64,000 nucleotides of DNA from Patiria pectinifera (GCA_029964075.1 CM057135.1:44678457-44742456); one strand, 5' to 3'; shown: positions 34,440 through 46,803, counted from the first letter of the stretch. Program-made: numbers and translations. Notes: a model not told the origin generated them from the letters alone.

Positions 34440-34962
34440 TTAAAGGGAATGTACATCATTTGCTTTTGCTGTAATATTCAGAAATGGATGGAATTGGGGG
34501 GTTGGAAATATATAGCAAATATAGTTACAATGATTTTTTTGAGGTTTTGGGTTCGAAAATGCTATAAAAACCAAGAAAAACAATCATTTTCCTGTAGTCT
34601 GGTTCCGTGACTCCATTTAAGAAGAAACAAAGCAGTTTACATATATTGGGGAATTGTAAGATCAGGGAACCAGTCTAGCTGGCTTGTACCCGTTCATAGG
34701 TGTGTAATCGATTGCAAACAAGTGCGATGGGCAACTGGAGCCAGTATTTGAAAAAAAAGCCAGTTTTTTCCAACGCTGATTGGCCGATCAGCATTGGAAA
34801 TTGATACAAAAATACCACTTTTCTTGAAAATGACAGTATACCAGGTGCCATGATTTTACAGGATGCTTTACACTGTCATTCACTAACAGTCCAGCAAGGT
34901 ATTTCAAAATGATTTGATAGTTTTATTTTTTGATGTTTGCAAATGTTGTATTTTCCCTTTAA
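34440..34962. mobile_element. 523-bp MITE with TTAA target site (Kolobok-like)
   Basis: TTAA 34440-34443 and 34959-34962. The TIRs AGGGAATGTACATCATTTGC and GCAAATGTTGTATTTTCCCT pair with three mismatches. It is the best-preserved copy of the family also seen at 26170, 30353, 23470 and in both 2.65 kb units. No ORF. Confidence 0.85.
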
Positions 34963-36859
34963 ATCACATGTACGTGTGTAAACGAACGTAAGTATGCCGA
35001 CGTACGTTGGCCTGAAAACATTGTGAATAATGTGGAGGAGTATTAGTTTTCTTTGTACTTTTTACTTTATTCCTAGTCTGTTTTCTAAATAGGAGTAGCA
35101 CCCCTTCCCCTCTAGGTTAGTACCCTGACTCCTCTTGCCCCTTACACTGTTTACTTTAGAGAGGGTCACTGAACTTCCTTTGTTAAGAGTTATGTGATCA
35201 TTGAGCAGCAAGGCATCATGGAGTGAGCACATCTATTCACTACCTCCCTTGCCACTTGTACTTACTCTTTCTTTCTTTCTACCTCTTTTTTTTTTGTACC
35301 GAAATTATATTATTTTTTGCTTTTGGACACCAGTTGAAGTGAAATTTGAAGATACAATGTAAGATTTGAGTTTTGGATAACTAAGCATGCCCTTTTAAAA
35401 CAGTTTTGTTGAGCAACTGAAATTTCATTTTTGTTTGTGAGTTTGTTACTGAGCCAAAATTTGAGTTCATGTGATTGTGAATAAAATATTTTTTGTTGTT
35501 GTTTGGAAATCAACTCCTGTTTCTGTCCCAGCTTCTTAAAAGTATTTTGTGCCCAGTCATTTGAACCAGGACAATTTGCTAGTGTTTAAGACAGTGTGCT
35601 ATTTTTCCAGGTTACAATATAAATGGCTTATGAATATTAAGCAGGCCATACTCAAGCTTGACCAATCAGTGGGCGTATGGGTCTCAAGGTCACGCCGTGT
35701 TTGGATTCCTCGCTCTACTGATGCTTTACAATGGTGACAATCTTTTTGTGTTGTGAAAAATGGAAGTTGTTGGAAACATAAGGTGTACATCGAATTCTTA
35801 AAATATTAGCGACATCACGTTCACGAGATTTTTTGTAGATGAAGGTTCACTCTTTCCTTTGATTACCTCAACATTCGGGAGACTTTTGTCGTTCTCGAAA
35901 AAACTGGAAATTTCATGACCTAATTTTTAGTCGATTTGTCCGTGAAATTATTTCGTCAAAATGCATCAAAATCCCTTTTTTTGAGAAAAAAATACCTCGA
36001 TGGATGTATGAAGTAGGTCTTTAAGTACCTAACACAACTTTGTTTGTGTGGATCGGTTGTGGTTTGCCATGAAAATTACAAATTTTCTGAAGCCCTTTTT
36101 ACGGCCATCGTTCGCTGGCCTCGCGTTGCTGTCAGTTGCGTGGATGAGAAAATAGAGCAGCTACGCGTGACATGGCAACTGACTGTGAAATCATAATTAT
36201 TTTTAGCAACAAGCTGACAAGTAGCCACCATAAAAAATAATAACTTTTCTATTCGCGACTCCATGATGAATACTCAGTCTGAGGACAGATCCATTTTGTA
36301 AAGGGGTGTTTCACCCTCTTTTGGGAGACTACATCATTTTTCGTATTGTTTCTTTACGAAAAAAAATATATTGCGAAAATTACGAACTTATTTTGAACAT
36401 GGGAAAGGTTTCAGAATCCATAAAAAGTATTTTTTTTTTAATTCTGAACCAGTGAAAAAACTGAAAATGTTGGTGAATTTCGCCAAGGAAAGCACACCCT
36501 TCACCACTATTGGTTTGGTCCAAACGTATTACAACATGCTGGAACACGGCGCAGCAGGGCCAGATACTGACCCACGATAAGAGCACGATTTCATTGAGAA
36601 AATCGGAAGGTGCGTGTCGGCCCAATATCTTATTGTATGCCTTGCTAGAACAGTACAAATAATGAAGATGAATGCGGTGACTTGTCAACATGGTAAATTC
36701 AATCATCTGTACGTTTTATTTTTGCCCTTTCATTGCAAGCATTAGCATTCCTAGTGCTAGCAACAAATACTTGCCGAACTCTTCCAAACCGACATTTGGG
36801 TTCGGGTTCGGTTCGAATCGGGTTCGGTTCGGAAGGCCAAGTTCGGCTATTTTTAGTTT
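34963..36859. other. Unassigned 1.9 kb
   Basis: Short ORFs only. GGTTCGG words at 36790-36850 echo the 30.6 kb element. Confidence 0.35.
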
Positions 36860-37054
36860 GGGGCAATTCCACACCAAAGTGGACATGACACCAAAAAATT
36901 CAAATACATGTGATTTAAACAAATTTGGCATCAAATGAAAGCTAAAAGTCTATATATTCAAGATTTGAAGTCGGAATTTAATTTTTTATACATTTCGGTA
37001 CCAAAAACTAGGATTATGTAATAATCCTGTTTTAATCCTAAAAATGTGATTAAT

Positions 37055-37095
37055 AGTGATATTTATTTATTTATTTATTTATTTATTTATTCTCA
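37055..37095. repeat. (TTTA)n, tail of LINE-B
   Basis: ATTTATTTATTT array. On the minus strand it follows CATGATGAGAATAAATAAAT, i.e. a (TAAA)n tail closing the 3' UTR of LINE-B, as in L2-like elements. Confidence 0.8.
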
Positions 37096-39757
37096 TCATG
37101 TAAAAACATGAAACTTGTCTCCTCGTTCTGCACACAAATATAATGTATAAAACACTTCACATTAAAACTTCACATTAAAAACCAAAAAACATATTACATA
37201 AATGTACAAATAGACGTAACAATATAAGAACACTGACAAGAGTACATGTAACCAGAAATAGAACAACAAATTTAGCCTAATTAAATAAATAAAATATCTG
37301 GATTGATAGAGCTATTATGTAAAAAGACAAAAAATGGGAAGGAAACAATGGCAAGCCAGGGGGGGGGGGGGGTATAAGAAAACCAGGGGGATATGAGCGG
37401 GGACAAAGGAAACAGGGCCCTGCAGGGAAAGGGTTGGAACTTACATGTACGAAGGGTATAAGCACAAACATTTACATCACGATTTAAAAAGCATTATCTG
37501 TCTGATAAGTCTGATTAAAAACACGAGATTGCCCAGCGTAACAAAAAATAAAAAAATGTGTCGTGTTAACGAGATTTCAATTTACTAATTTACTAATTTA
37601 ACCTGACACAAATGGGTAGATGCGTAAGGAGGGGTGGATAAGAATATTATGAGATAAAACAGAATAAGGGCTAATCTGATTGCACTAAAAACACACTACA
37701 GCACGATTATAAAAAACAGCATTATCTAGTATAATTCTTGTTAAAATGTGAAACTGCACTGGGTAAAAATGAAAGGTTGTGTCGTGTTGTACGAGAGTTC
37801 AATTGACGGATTCGACCTGACCTGTTTTGTGCTCTGAACGAATGGAGTGGGTGAGTATCGTCTTGCATAATGGTTCTCAGTTTGGATTCAAGAGCATTGT
37901 GGTACATTGATTGAATGTCCAGAACATCAACACCAATGACCCTGCTGGCAATTTTAGTGATCCTCTTCAACTTGTTCGAATTCGCAACAGTCAAACCATT
38001 AAACCAGGCCATACAACAAAAAGACATGACGGACTGTATGACACTCTGATAAAAAAGCAACATAATATCACGATTAACATGAAATAATTTCAATTTCCGC
38101 AGGAAAAAGAGCCGTTGACTAACCTTGGCACATAACTTAAGAGTATTCACATTCCAATTCAATTTACTATCAATGTACGTCCCAAGGTACTTATACTCTG
38201 TCACAATTTGGATTTCATCACCACTATAACAACAGGTTTGATAACATTCTGATTTTTTCTAAAATCAAAAACAATTTCTTGAGTCTTCTGCGTTTTCAAT
38301 ATTAGGAAGTTATCTTTGCACCAATTACAGAACTTAACAATTTCGTTCCTGTATCCAGTCTCATTGTCATGACTAATCAACCCAGTCAGTGAGGTGTCAT
38401 CTGCATATTTTATCATAGGACACATAGGGTCTTCACTTCTGAGGTCACTAGTGTAAAGAGTAAAAAGCACTGGGGACAAAACGCACCCCTGTGGAGCCCC
38501 TGTATTAGTATGAACAACATTAGACAGGGAATTCATGAAACGCACCCTTTGCGTTCTGCTTGTCAAAAAATCACCGATCCACATAATCAAACAGGGGTTC
38601 ACATTCATCCCTCTCAGTTTGCCAGTCAGAACATGGGGTTGGATCAGATTGAAGGCCGAAGAAAAATCCACAAACAATGTTCTAGCATACGTCCTTGGTT
38701 GATCAAGATGGCTATAGACGCTATGCAATAGTGTAATGATAGCATCTTCGACACTACGTTTAGCTCTATAGGCAAACTGTAAGGGATCAATGTAGGCACC
38801 TGTTTGACTGACAAGAATATCCTTTACAATGCGTTCAAAACACTTCATTACTATTGACGTAAGTGCTACAGGCCTATAATCATTGAGTACTGATGGCTTA
38901 GGCTTTTTAGGCACTGGAATCAAAGTTGATGATTTCCACAGTTTAGGAATTTTAAAGGTATCCAAAGACCACTGAAAGAGGTCACAAAAAACTGATGAAA
39001 GTTCTTTATAACAATGTTTAAGAACTCTGCCAGAGAGTCCATCTGGTCCTGTAGATTTACAAACTTTTACCTGTTTCAGAGTATTTTCAACTACAGTAGC
39101 ATCCAGTTTTATGAAGTCATTACTACAAACCTGACTCTCAAGGGTCTTACGACCTTCTTCGTGAAGGGCTCTAAAGTCCAGTCTGTCAAACCGAGCATAA
39201 AAGTCACTGAGATCTTCTATGAATGATGGTACGTCACAAGGTGGTACTACAGAATGACTATTCTTCCCTGACCCTGTGATAGTTCTCATGCCCTGCCATG
39301 CTTCCTTAGGATTCCCGGCGCGGAACTGATCTTCCACTCTCTTGCCGTACTTCTTCTTGCTTGAACGAATCGCTTGAGAGAGTTCATTTTGGATCCTCCG
39401 TCTATCTGATGAGTTGCCATTTTTAAAAGTCTGTTGTTTTTCCCTCAAGAGGTTCCGGATCTCCTTGTTTACCCAGGGCTTACTGTTCGGATATGTTTTC
39501 ACTTCCTTGACAGGTACCAGCATGTCTTCGCAAAACTTGATGTAATCAGTGACAACATCAGCAGCAGCATCAAGTGTGTTTGACTCAGTAAAGATGTTCC
39601 AATCTGTACATTCAAAACATGCAGGAAGAGCCTGCACACTGTCGTCAGTCCATTTCTTGATGCGAGTCACCCTTGGTTTCTCCCGTTTCAGTTTCTGAAA
39701 AAGTATTCTACCAATAGACACACAAAAATATGCACTAATACCATCAGTTTCTGTCAT
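37096..39757 (-). pseudogene. LINE-B: L2/Rex1-type reverse transcriptase, 5'-truncated
   Basis: Codes for a non-LTR reverse transcriptase. The main frame (39757-38201, 518 aa) has the pre-RT linker (KPWVNKEIRNLLREKQQTFK), RT entry (STGPDGLSGRVLKHCY), PVPKKPKPSVLNDYRPVALT, LFVDFSSAFNLI with a catalytic Asp, GAPQGCVLSPVLF and KYADDTSL with the Asp pair. A frameshift near 38204 moves into 38204-37722, with TEYKYLGTYIDSKLNW and the C-terminal HPLHSF and RTTRHNLSFLPSAV segment. Apart from the frameshift the RT is intact, so this is the youngest-looking LINE here. Endonuclease and everything upstream are missing, as in incomplete reverse transcription. The 3' UTR is 37096-37721 with a (TAAA)n tail. 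Confidence 0.93.
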
Positions 39758-41440
39758 GAGGAAGTATTGGTCTTGAAAAACCGACTAAAATTTGTTTTTA
39801 GCATTTTGCGTAATTTGTTTCGCTTCAGTGACTTCTAATATTTCAGCCTTCGAAAATGTCCTTCCGTTACCGAAAAAATACATATTTTTAATTTATTTTT
39901 AAAACTTGCATTATGAATGCATTGAAAGTTATTGTGCAAAGCAAGTTTAGGTAGCCCTTCAATATGACATTATAACTGACACTGCTGTACTTCTCGTTTT
40001 TTAATTACAATTAATTAAATCACGTTGGTAACGGAAGGACGGTAACGGAAGGACAAATCGTATTTTTATCAAGTGTTACGACATTTGCGCTCATGTTTGA
40101 ATAATGAAAATCACTGCAAATACATGCATGTATAATGAGCATTGAAAGGACATTCATGTGACCCACCTACACAAAAGCGGGATAAGCAGGGCAAGGTGTT
40201 TATTACAATTTGAAGGCACAGGCATGTACAACATGTACAATGTACATGTACATATATGCCGATGTACCAGTACTTGTACATGTATGGAGTTGTTGTAGAA
40301 AATCAAATCATAAAGTTGCTGCCATCAGCATTCATGGACAATAGAGAAAGATACGAATTCTGTGAAGCCATTCCAGAAGCAAATTAAGTCAAAAATGAGA
40401 TGGCAGAAAGTACCGGTACTTTGGGGCACTTTCATTCAATTAACATGTGTAAGACATGTGAGGTGCAGTCTTTGACAAATTATGCCCAAGTTAACAACTT
40501 CAGTTTGGATGTTTATACATTAATTGTTACTACTCTAAATCATTGTAATTTGATTTCAAACATTGATTTTAGAGTTCAATTAAAAGCAACACCTAAAATC
40601 ATAATGATTCTGAAGCCATCAGTTCTACCAGTAGATGTTTTTACCTTGTACATGTAGGCTGGTCCCCCCCCCCCCCTCTTTAGGTAAACCACTGAACCTA
40701 CCGGTATTATTATTAAAAGTTGTTGGTGAACAAGTAACCAATATACTCAAGTGCTCAAATAATGTGTATTTAAACTTTTAAGGATTGAGGTGATGGGTTT
40801 GAAGTTCATTTCTGTAGTTGTCTTGTGTTCGTGAATGATGTGTTTTTGGTTGTTTTCATTTTTCTTTTGTTATCATTAATTAGCAGGCTTCTATCTTTAT
40901 CTCAATAGTTTCTTAGGTATAATTATTTATGCCAGGTCTGCATATTGTTGATTTCACATTCAGTTACACATTTCAGCAATTTGTTTCACTTGTAAATTTA
41001 GTGTAAATTCACATTCTGTTCATGCTATAATTGAGTAAACCTTTTGTCCTTCCGTTACCGTCCTTCCATTACCAAATTATAATCCACTTAAAACGTTGTA
41101 ATTATATTACCGAAACACTTGCCACAAAATCAAATGAAAGGTGGTATAGTATAGATAACGCTTCAGGGATTCCATTTCATACCTTTAAAATAAATTGCCC
41201 CATAAAATTCACAGAGTTTACGCAAAACGCGAGTAAGTTGGAAAACCCTTGTCCGTTTTACCGTCCTTCCGTTACCGACCTCATTAATATTCATAATTCA
41301 TAAACGGGAGGCATTCATGCCCCCCAAAAGTGTGGAAATTGAAGGTAGCATTATAGCAATACAAGTGTGACATTTGTTTGCTGTAACTATTAACAGTGTC
41401 TGTGATACACACATTTGAAATTTTGTTTAATGAGTGAAAA
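39758..41440. other. Spacer with GGTAACGGAAGGAC words
   Basis: No coding signal. The 14-mer and its inverse recur at least five times, sometimes in tandem (40025-40055). Probably the subterminal region of the TIR element 36860-41469. Confidence 0.5.
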
Positions 41441-41469
41441 CATCCTTCCGTTACCGTGGAATTGCCCCC

Positions 41470-42287
41470 ATGTGAATAAATCTCTTTATTCACATGTTAT
41501 TATTATTCATCATAATTAAAAACATGATCTCTTTATATCTGGTCTGTTAAAATTACATTGACACTGTGTAGTGACACAAACCTTAAAATGACACGATAAT
41601 GAGAATAATTAAAGACTCCAAAAACACAACAATTAATCAAAAAAGAATTTACAATCACATAGAAACAATACGAATACCTAAATAATACACAATATACTGT
41701 CCTATGTTAAAGGCTTGAAAAGCTATTGCTGACAGTCTTAAGAACACTCTTATTGCCACAGTTAAGTCTTAATCGTTGTAATATTGCCCTAAGAGCACAT
41801 TGTAGCTGCTTCAAAAGTTGTGCACGTCGGTCGTGTATTACTGTACGTGTGTATAAATGTATACACTCACGCATGTACATGTATGTATATCATACAAGAA
41901 TGTATACGCATTGATCATGGCAGCCTTTCTGAGACTGACGTTGCAAAAGTCTTGCAAGAAATCGATCAAAATGATTCGGACAGTGATAGTGAAGATTTAT
42001 TGTTCTTGGAAGTGATATTGACGTGTCACAGGTATTTATTGCAATGTTTTTGGGGAAAATCGTACAAACGATGGAGGAAAAGTGAACTCCAATGACTATG
42101 AAAGCCAGTCATATTTTTGTTTCCGACACGCATCACAGCTGATCGTGAATTTCTTTTATTATTATCAACTGACTAAACATCATAATTACAGAGATGAAAC
42201 TGGCCTTGGCAAAAAAATCTGAAATTATAGGGGCCTATAATGGAAACATATTTAAATAATCTTTTTTTTTAGAGGTATTGTTACAAA
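41470..42287. other. Spacer with a short acidic ORF
   Basis: The + strand at 41910-42035 reads SETDVAKVLQEIDQNDSDSD, then SEDLLFLEVIL. This looks like the acidic N-terminus of some transposases, but nothing follows to confirm it. Confidence 0.2.
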
Positions 42288-42600
42288 AACCTGAAGTCTA
42301 TTTCACTCAAATTACCTGTAGAGCAATACTACTTATGCATATTCCCCCTACCGGCAGGTATTTTCCGCTAAGAGTTATATACAATAGCACCCTCTGGCGC
42401 CCTACCCATAATACCCCGCGGCATGCGTGCCTCGTGAGTGTCCTCTTTTCTCTTAGCGGCAGGTCGGGTATGACGTGTGTAAAATAGCTCCTGTTTTTCC
42501 TCGTCAATTTATTACCCTTTTTTCGCTTAAGAGAAGTTTATAGTTAAAAGAGTTAATAAACATCAGTTTGTAGAGTTTCTCATCATCTTCTTGGTTATAT
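42288..42600 (+). mobile_element. 5' terminal region of DIRS-like element A
   Basis: Shares TACCTGTAGAGCAAT, CCGCTAAGAGTT, ATACAATAGC(A/G)CCCTCTGG, GGCATGCGTGCCTCGTGAGTG and CTTAGCGGCAGGTC with 62352-62570, and more distantly with 63685-64000. It lies directly upstream of the gag-like frames, so it is the element's leader and terminal repeat. Confidence 0.7.
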
Positions 42601-42604
42601 TTAT

Positions 42605-43574
42605 TTGATTATTATGAAGCGTTTGGGGAGAACCGATATGTCACAAACCGGGGGGAATTCCTCTCCCACGGGACGGACCGAGTTCTCGGGGGACTCTGCT
42701 GTTAAAGCTGTGTCGTTACCGCAGCAGCAGTCCCTTGTCCAGCACCCTCAGCAACTGCCGGCTGGGGGTGTTGGCAGTTCTGCTGACCAGTTAAAGGGAC
42801 CTCGGTCTCCTTCTCCGGTCAATTGAAGTGGAACATCCAGACAAAAGGTACGCTCCGGCAAGGTTCCTCCAAAACATACTTCCTGTGCCTGTGCCTAAAA
42901 AGGGCCGACAGGGCAAGCGTGGCTCGGTTACGAGCACCGCTATAGCCCCCGGCTCTTCCCCGAACGCTGGGCAGCCCGAGGGGACTAGCCGCCACGCTTC
43001 AGTGGGCTCTAGTCACCCGTGCCCTCCTGACACAGTGCCGCATACCACTGGTTGCCAGGACGGGCTGTTGCACGGGCTATCAAACCGACCAGTGCTCGCT
43101 CAGCCCACGGGGCCTGAAGCGCTGTCGGCTGGGCAGGTTATAAGCGACGTGGAGCCAGTCACCCGGGGATATCCCGGCCCGACGGCCCCCGGTCTATCTC
43201 GCTCTGAGGGACCATTCTCGTCATCGGACTTTTTCCGTTGTTCGGGGGTCCCGGTGCTCCAGGTGTCTTCTGACTTGTCGTCAGACACTCCAGGGCATTC
43301 TTCGAAGAAGAAGAGCAAGAAGAAGAAAGCTGATCGCCGATCACGCCGTTCTTCTTCGGATTCTGACGGCTCCTCTGACCGGTCCCACCGGGGCAAACGC
43401 TCCCGACGTGAGGACTCGATCTCGAGGTCTGATTTCCTGCAGGCATTTCAGTCTATTTTAGCTACGCTATCGGCTATGTCTGCAGGCCGCCAGGCGAGCC
43501 CTAATGACGGCCCCCTGAAGTGGCGAGCCATGCCTCACAACCCTTGGTCGCCTCACAGTCTCCAGTCACTGTGA
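42605..43574 (+). pseudogene. DIRS-like element A: gag-like N-terminal region
   Basis: Two frames (42605-42826 and 42828-43574) cover a Gag-like protein. The second has a Pro/Gly-rich front, a Lys/Arg/Ser tract (KKKSKKKKADRRSRRSS, about residues 165-180) fit for nuclear targeting, and the coiled segment SRSDFLQAFQSILATLSAMS. A third frame at 42830-42900 reads VPPKHTSCACA, like the Cys-rich start of other DIRS Gag proteins, so one or two frameshifts separate the parts. Assignment rests on synteny with the DIRS RT and recombinase pieces downstream. Confidence 0.6.
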
Positions 43575-44176
43575 ACAAAGGGACATACCGCATACAGTTA
43601 GCCATGCTCCAGAGTCCCTTCCTGCAGTGAATGCTTGACAGTCATCATTCATTGGTCACGGTTGGGTAGCCCAAGCACAACGAGATATACCACACGTGGT
43701 TGATTGTGCACCGGAGGCCCGGCCCACAGCGAGCGCTTCACGTGCGTCGACCGTGGGCCACGGTTGGGTGGGTCAGAGACAACAGGACCTACCGCACACA
43801 ATTAGCCATGCGCCGGGATCCCCGCCTGTGTTGAGTATTCACCCATCAATGTCTATTGTCTCTGAGGGAGTTGCACAGCCACCACTGTGTGGTTCTGTAC
43901 AATTTACCCCTCCAAACGGCTCTCGTTCACCGGAGTCTACTCGGCCCTCACAATCGGCTGATTCATCCGATGATGACGAAGAACCAGACCAGTTACAGCG
44001 GCTGTCCATCACTGAAACAGAACTTCGTTTAGTACAGCGGGACATGGTACGGGTACTTAAATTATCCTCCGCCGATGAGCCCCCTCCGCCCGCTCATAAA
44101 TCTTTCAAGCGTAGGACGGGCTCCACATCTAACAGTGACAGAGTGTTCCCCATACTCCCGTTGGATCAAGTATGTG
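43575..44176 (+). pseudogene. DIRS-like element A: gag-like middle region
   Basis: The frame from 43696 continues the Gag-like protein: GHGWVGQRQQDLPHTISHAP (a repeat of the block about 85 bp upstream), SSDDDEEPDQLQRLSITETE and GSTSNSDRVFPILPLDQVC. The same segment, nearly identical, occurs in DIRS-B at 55295-55860. The frame is then interrupted at 44177 by a 1 kb insertion. The original resumes at 45195 with EHIDNIMS. Confidence 0.75.
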
Positions 44177-45194
44177 AAGTGAAGCGACGCGTGTGCGTCG
44201 GTTTGGGTTTTACGCGAGCAGTCAGCCCACTTGGTTTGAGGTTTGATGCCTCGGTAAGGAAGACTGTACAAAATGTTGATGTTCACTGAGCTTTTATTCC
44301 GGTTCCAGTAAATAATCCCAGCAAGATAATCCTGGCGAATTAGTTCCAGCAAATTAATCCCAGCAAATTAAAAACCTAAATGAAAATGATAGTGTTTACA
44401 ATTGTAAATACATGTGATTACAATAAACACAATGTTTTGAATTCACTTGACAATAAAGTTATTGTGTATGTGTATGAATGTGTATACAGTTACATGTAGT
44501 CTCACTGTGCGATAAGCCACGGAGCTATAAAACTTACCCAGCACCTCGTCTATGTGTAGTTATTAATGCAAACCTCAGGTGCAGGAGGCTACAGAGCTTC
44601 TGTTATACAATGTTAAAATTATACAATATAAATGACATATAAGGGGATGATATGATATTAAATAGCCCACAAATTACATTTGAATAAGTACCCAAATGCT
44701 TATTGCTATTGTTTTGTGAGCCCCTAAGATATACATGTAACGTGAGAATCATATGTACGCGTGCCACAGAAATAAGCTGGGGTCAAGGGTCATGCAAAAC
44801 CAAACAGTGCAATGCAGTATGTATGCAACCTACGTGTACACGTACATGTACATGCCCTGTGGCGCTACGTGTACAGTGCACAGAGAAACGTATCACGTGG
44901 AGAAACTTTTCAGACTTTGTCCACGGACAAGACCATCAGAAAATTCCCATTTGTGTCTAAAATAAGTATGAAATAACATAAAAATGAATATGAACATACC
45001 CAGTAGTTAATTATTGTTTGCCTGGTATGTGTCAGCTGTCCGGCTTGATTCTGGGCGCTTGATTCTGGGCGTAAAAATGAGAGTTTTCGGCAATAAATCT
45101 CAAACGGCAGCTCACAAAAACGCATTCAGACAGAGAGAGAGAAAAGTGGGCGGAGCGTCAGAAGACGCTTATCAATATTCATGATCCTACATAT
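44177..45194. mobile_element. 1.02 kb insertion in DIRS-A gag
   Basis: Comparison with the uninterrupted DIRS-B copy (55850-55870) places the insertion between GATCAAGTATGTG and TGGAACACATCG. TATGTG at the left and TATGTA at the right look like a target duplication. Weak terminal similarity (TTTGAGGTTTGATGCC near 44240 against the inverse of 45087-45110) suggests an old TIR element. No ORF of note. Confidence 0.7.
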
Positions 45195-46117
45195 GTATGG
45201 AACACATCGACAACATTATGTCAGCAGACAAATGGCGGCCATTTCTCAGAGGGGAACGGGATTACCACCGTTTTCCGCATGAAGATTTGACCAATTATTT
45301 CACCACACCTACCCTTCCCGACGCAGCAAGAGATGAGCTGGCGGTCGATGAGGGGAATTCGTCATCCCAGCGACCTTTTGTAGACAAGACAGGCTCCACA
45401 TCTAACAGTGACAAAGTGTTCCCCATACTTCCGTTGGATCAAGTTTGTGTGGAACACATCGACAACATTATGTCAACAGACAAATGGCGTCCATTCATTA
45501 GACGGGAACAGGATTACTATTGTTTCCCGCGGGAAGATTTCGCCAAATTTTTCACCACGCCTACCCTCCCTGACGCAGCAAAAGATGAGCTGGCGGTCGA
45601 TGAGGGGAATTCGTCATCCCAGTAGCCCTTTGTGGACAAGACACGGGGCAAGCTGGAGGACACTTTGAAGAAGATGGACTCAGCTTCCCAGTTCGGCTTG
45701 CATTCATCTTCTTTCTTGCTTGTCCTCACGGAGTATTTAGCCTTAGGCGATGAGGACGAATCACCGATTCCAGTGGACATGCTGACTGCGGCCCTTCATT
45801 GCCTTGACCATGGCCTGCGCTCTGTGCTTGACCAGTTCGCACGCGTGTCGGCCTTCGCAGCCTCCACCCTCTGGGGTAATGTGCTCGATGCACTTTTCCT
45901 CCCGTCGCAGGGCGCCCGCAAAAGACTTGAGACTCTCCCTTTGTCGGGTAAAGATCTCTTTGCTGGGAAATTCGAGTACCATATGAGAGATGAAGCTAAA
46001 CGTCTGAAGGCTACTGAAAAAATCAACTTCAAGAAGCCTCCAGCACCAATGACCAAACTGCAGTGGGGTAAAGGCAAAACGTTTGTTATTCCCCCGCCGC
46101 AAACCACTGAAATTTAG
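45195..46117 (+). pseudogene. DIRS-like element A: gag-like C-terminal region with duplication
   Basis: Contains the conserved block EHIDNIMSADKWRPFLRGER twice: first at 45197, again at 45450, separated by a repeat of GSTSNSDKVFPILPLDQVC. So about 250 bp were duplicated in tandem and in frame. A stop (TAG at about 45624, where DIRS-B has no stop) ends the first ORF; the rest (45632-46117) has GKLEDTLKKMDSASQFGLHS, PVDMLTAALHCLDHGLRSVL and a Lys-rich tail. Function is assumed Gag-like from position. Confidence 0.8.
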
Positions 46118-46345
46118 TCGTGGTGGTTTTAGTGACCGCACGGACAACACTTCCGGTGCGCCCCACGCAGGCCCGCAAGTTCTTTGGACAACAGCGGCCC
46201 CAATCAGCAGCCTCCCGCTGTCGGACCCGTTGGAGGCCGTCTCCAAGACTTTGCGGGGTCCTGGGCTCAAATTACGTCCAGCCAGTGGGTGCTTGACTCA
46301 ATCAGGTGCGGCTACGCACTCGAGTTCTCGAGCACCCCCCCCCCC
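46118..46345 (+). pseudogene. DIRS-like element A: N-terminal stub of reverse transcriptase
   Basis: The frame 46184 onward gives GGRLQDFAGSWAQITSSQWV, then LDSIRCGYALEF, the segment that precedes the RT domain in DIRS elements and is repeated in DIRS-B at 56657. Sequence then ends at a C13 run (46327-46339). The whole catalytic RT and RNase H are missing. Confidence 0.75.
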
Positions 46346-46803
46346 CCATTAAATCCTTTTCGTCTGTCTCTCACAACAAACTTTGGTGTCCGGTTCAGGC
46401 CCTGAAGTGGTACGTTGATAGATTGAAAACGCTCCGAATGGGCCATTCACAGCGTTTTATAACAACCACTCCGCCATACCCGCCAGCTTCATGTGACACG
46501 ATTGCCCGCTGGTTGGTTACAGCCATCAAATCAGCGGTGGATGCACCAACAACAGAGTCCGTTGGATCAGTCCATGCACATGAGGTCAGAGCAGCTTCCA
46601 CTTCCTGGGCCTTCTTTAAGGGTGTTTCTGTAAAGGACATCACGCAGGCAGCATGTTGGAAGACCCCCAACACCTTCACCGAGTGCTACTTGAAAGACGT
46701 TCTCCAGATGGAGGGCAGAGCAGGGAGAGCAGTGCTGAGGGTGGCGAGCCGAGCCTCATCATGTCCACAGGACCCTCGCCTACCGGGGACTTCCCTAGAA
46801 TAG
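46346..46803 (+). pseudogene. DIRS-like element A: tyrosine recombinase C-terminal half
   Basis: The frame 46306-46803 encodes the end of a DIRS tyrosine recombinase, the enzyme that integrates these elements in place of a DDE integrase. LWCPVQALKWYVDRLKTLR, FITTTPPYPPASCDTIARWL, the HEVR box (His-x-x-Arg, near residue 93) and TFTECYL with the presumed nucleophilic Tyr are visible. The first catalytic Arg region should lie upstream in the deleted part. It is joined directly to the RT stub, so the protein is defective. Confidence 0.85.

Larger units (their letters stand above)
36860..41469. mobile_element. Possible 4.6 kb TIR element hosting LINE-B
   Basis: GGGGCAATTCCAC at 36860 has its inverse GTGGAATTGCCCC at 41456-41468. 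The right part carries many GGTAACGGAAGGAC words, in both orientations (about 39860, 40025-40055, 41045-41075, 41260, 41445). LINE-B (37055-39757) would be a later insertion. The clear TIR match is only 13 bp and no target duplication was seen. No transposase ORF. Confidence 0.4.

Noticed and set aside
41910..42095. Acidic ORF as a piggyBac-type transposase start
   Set aside because: Only about 40 residues are protein-like and no catalytic region follows.
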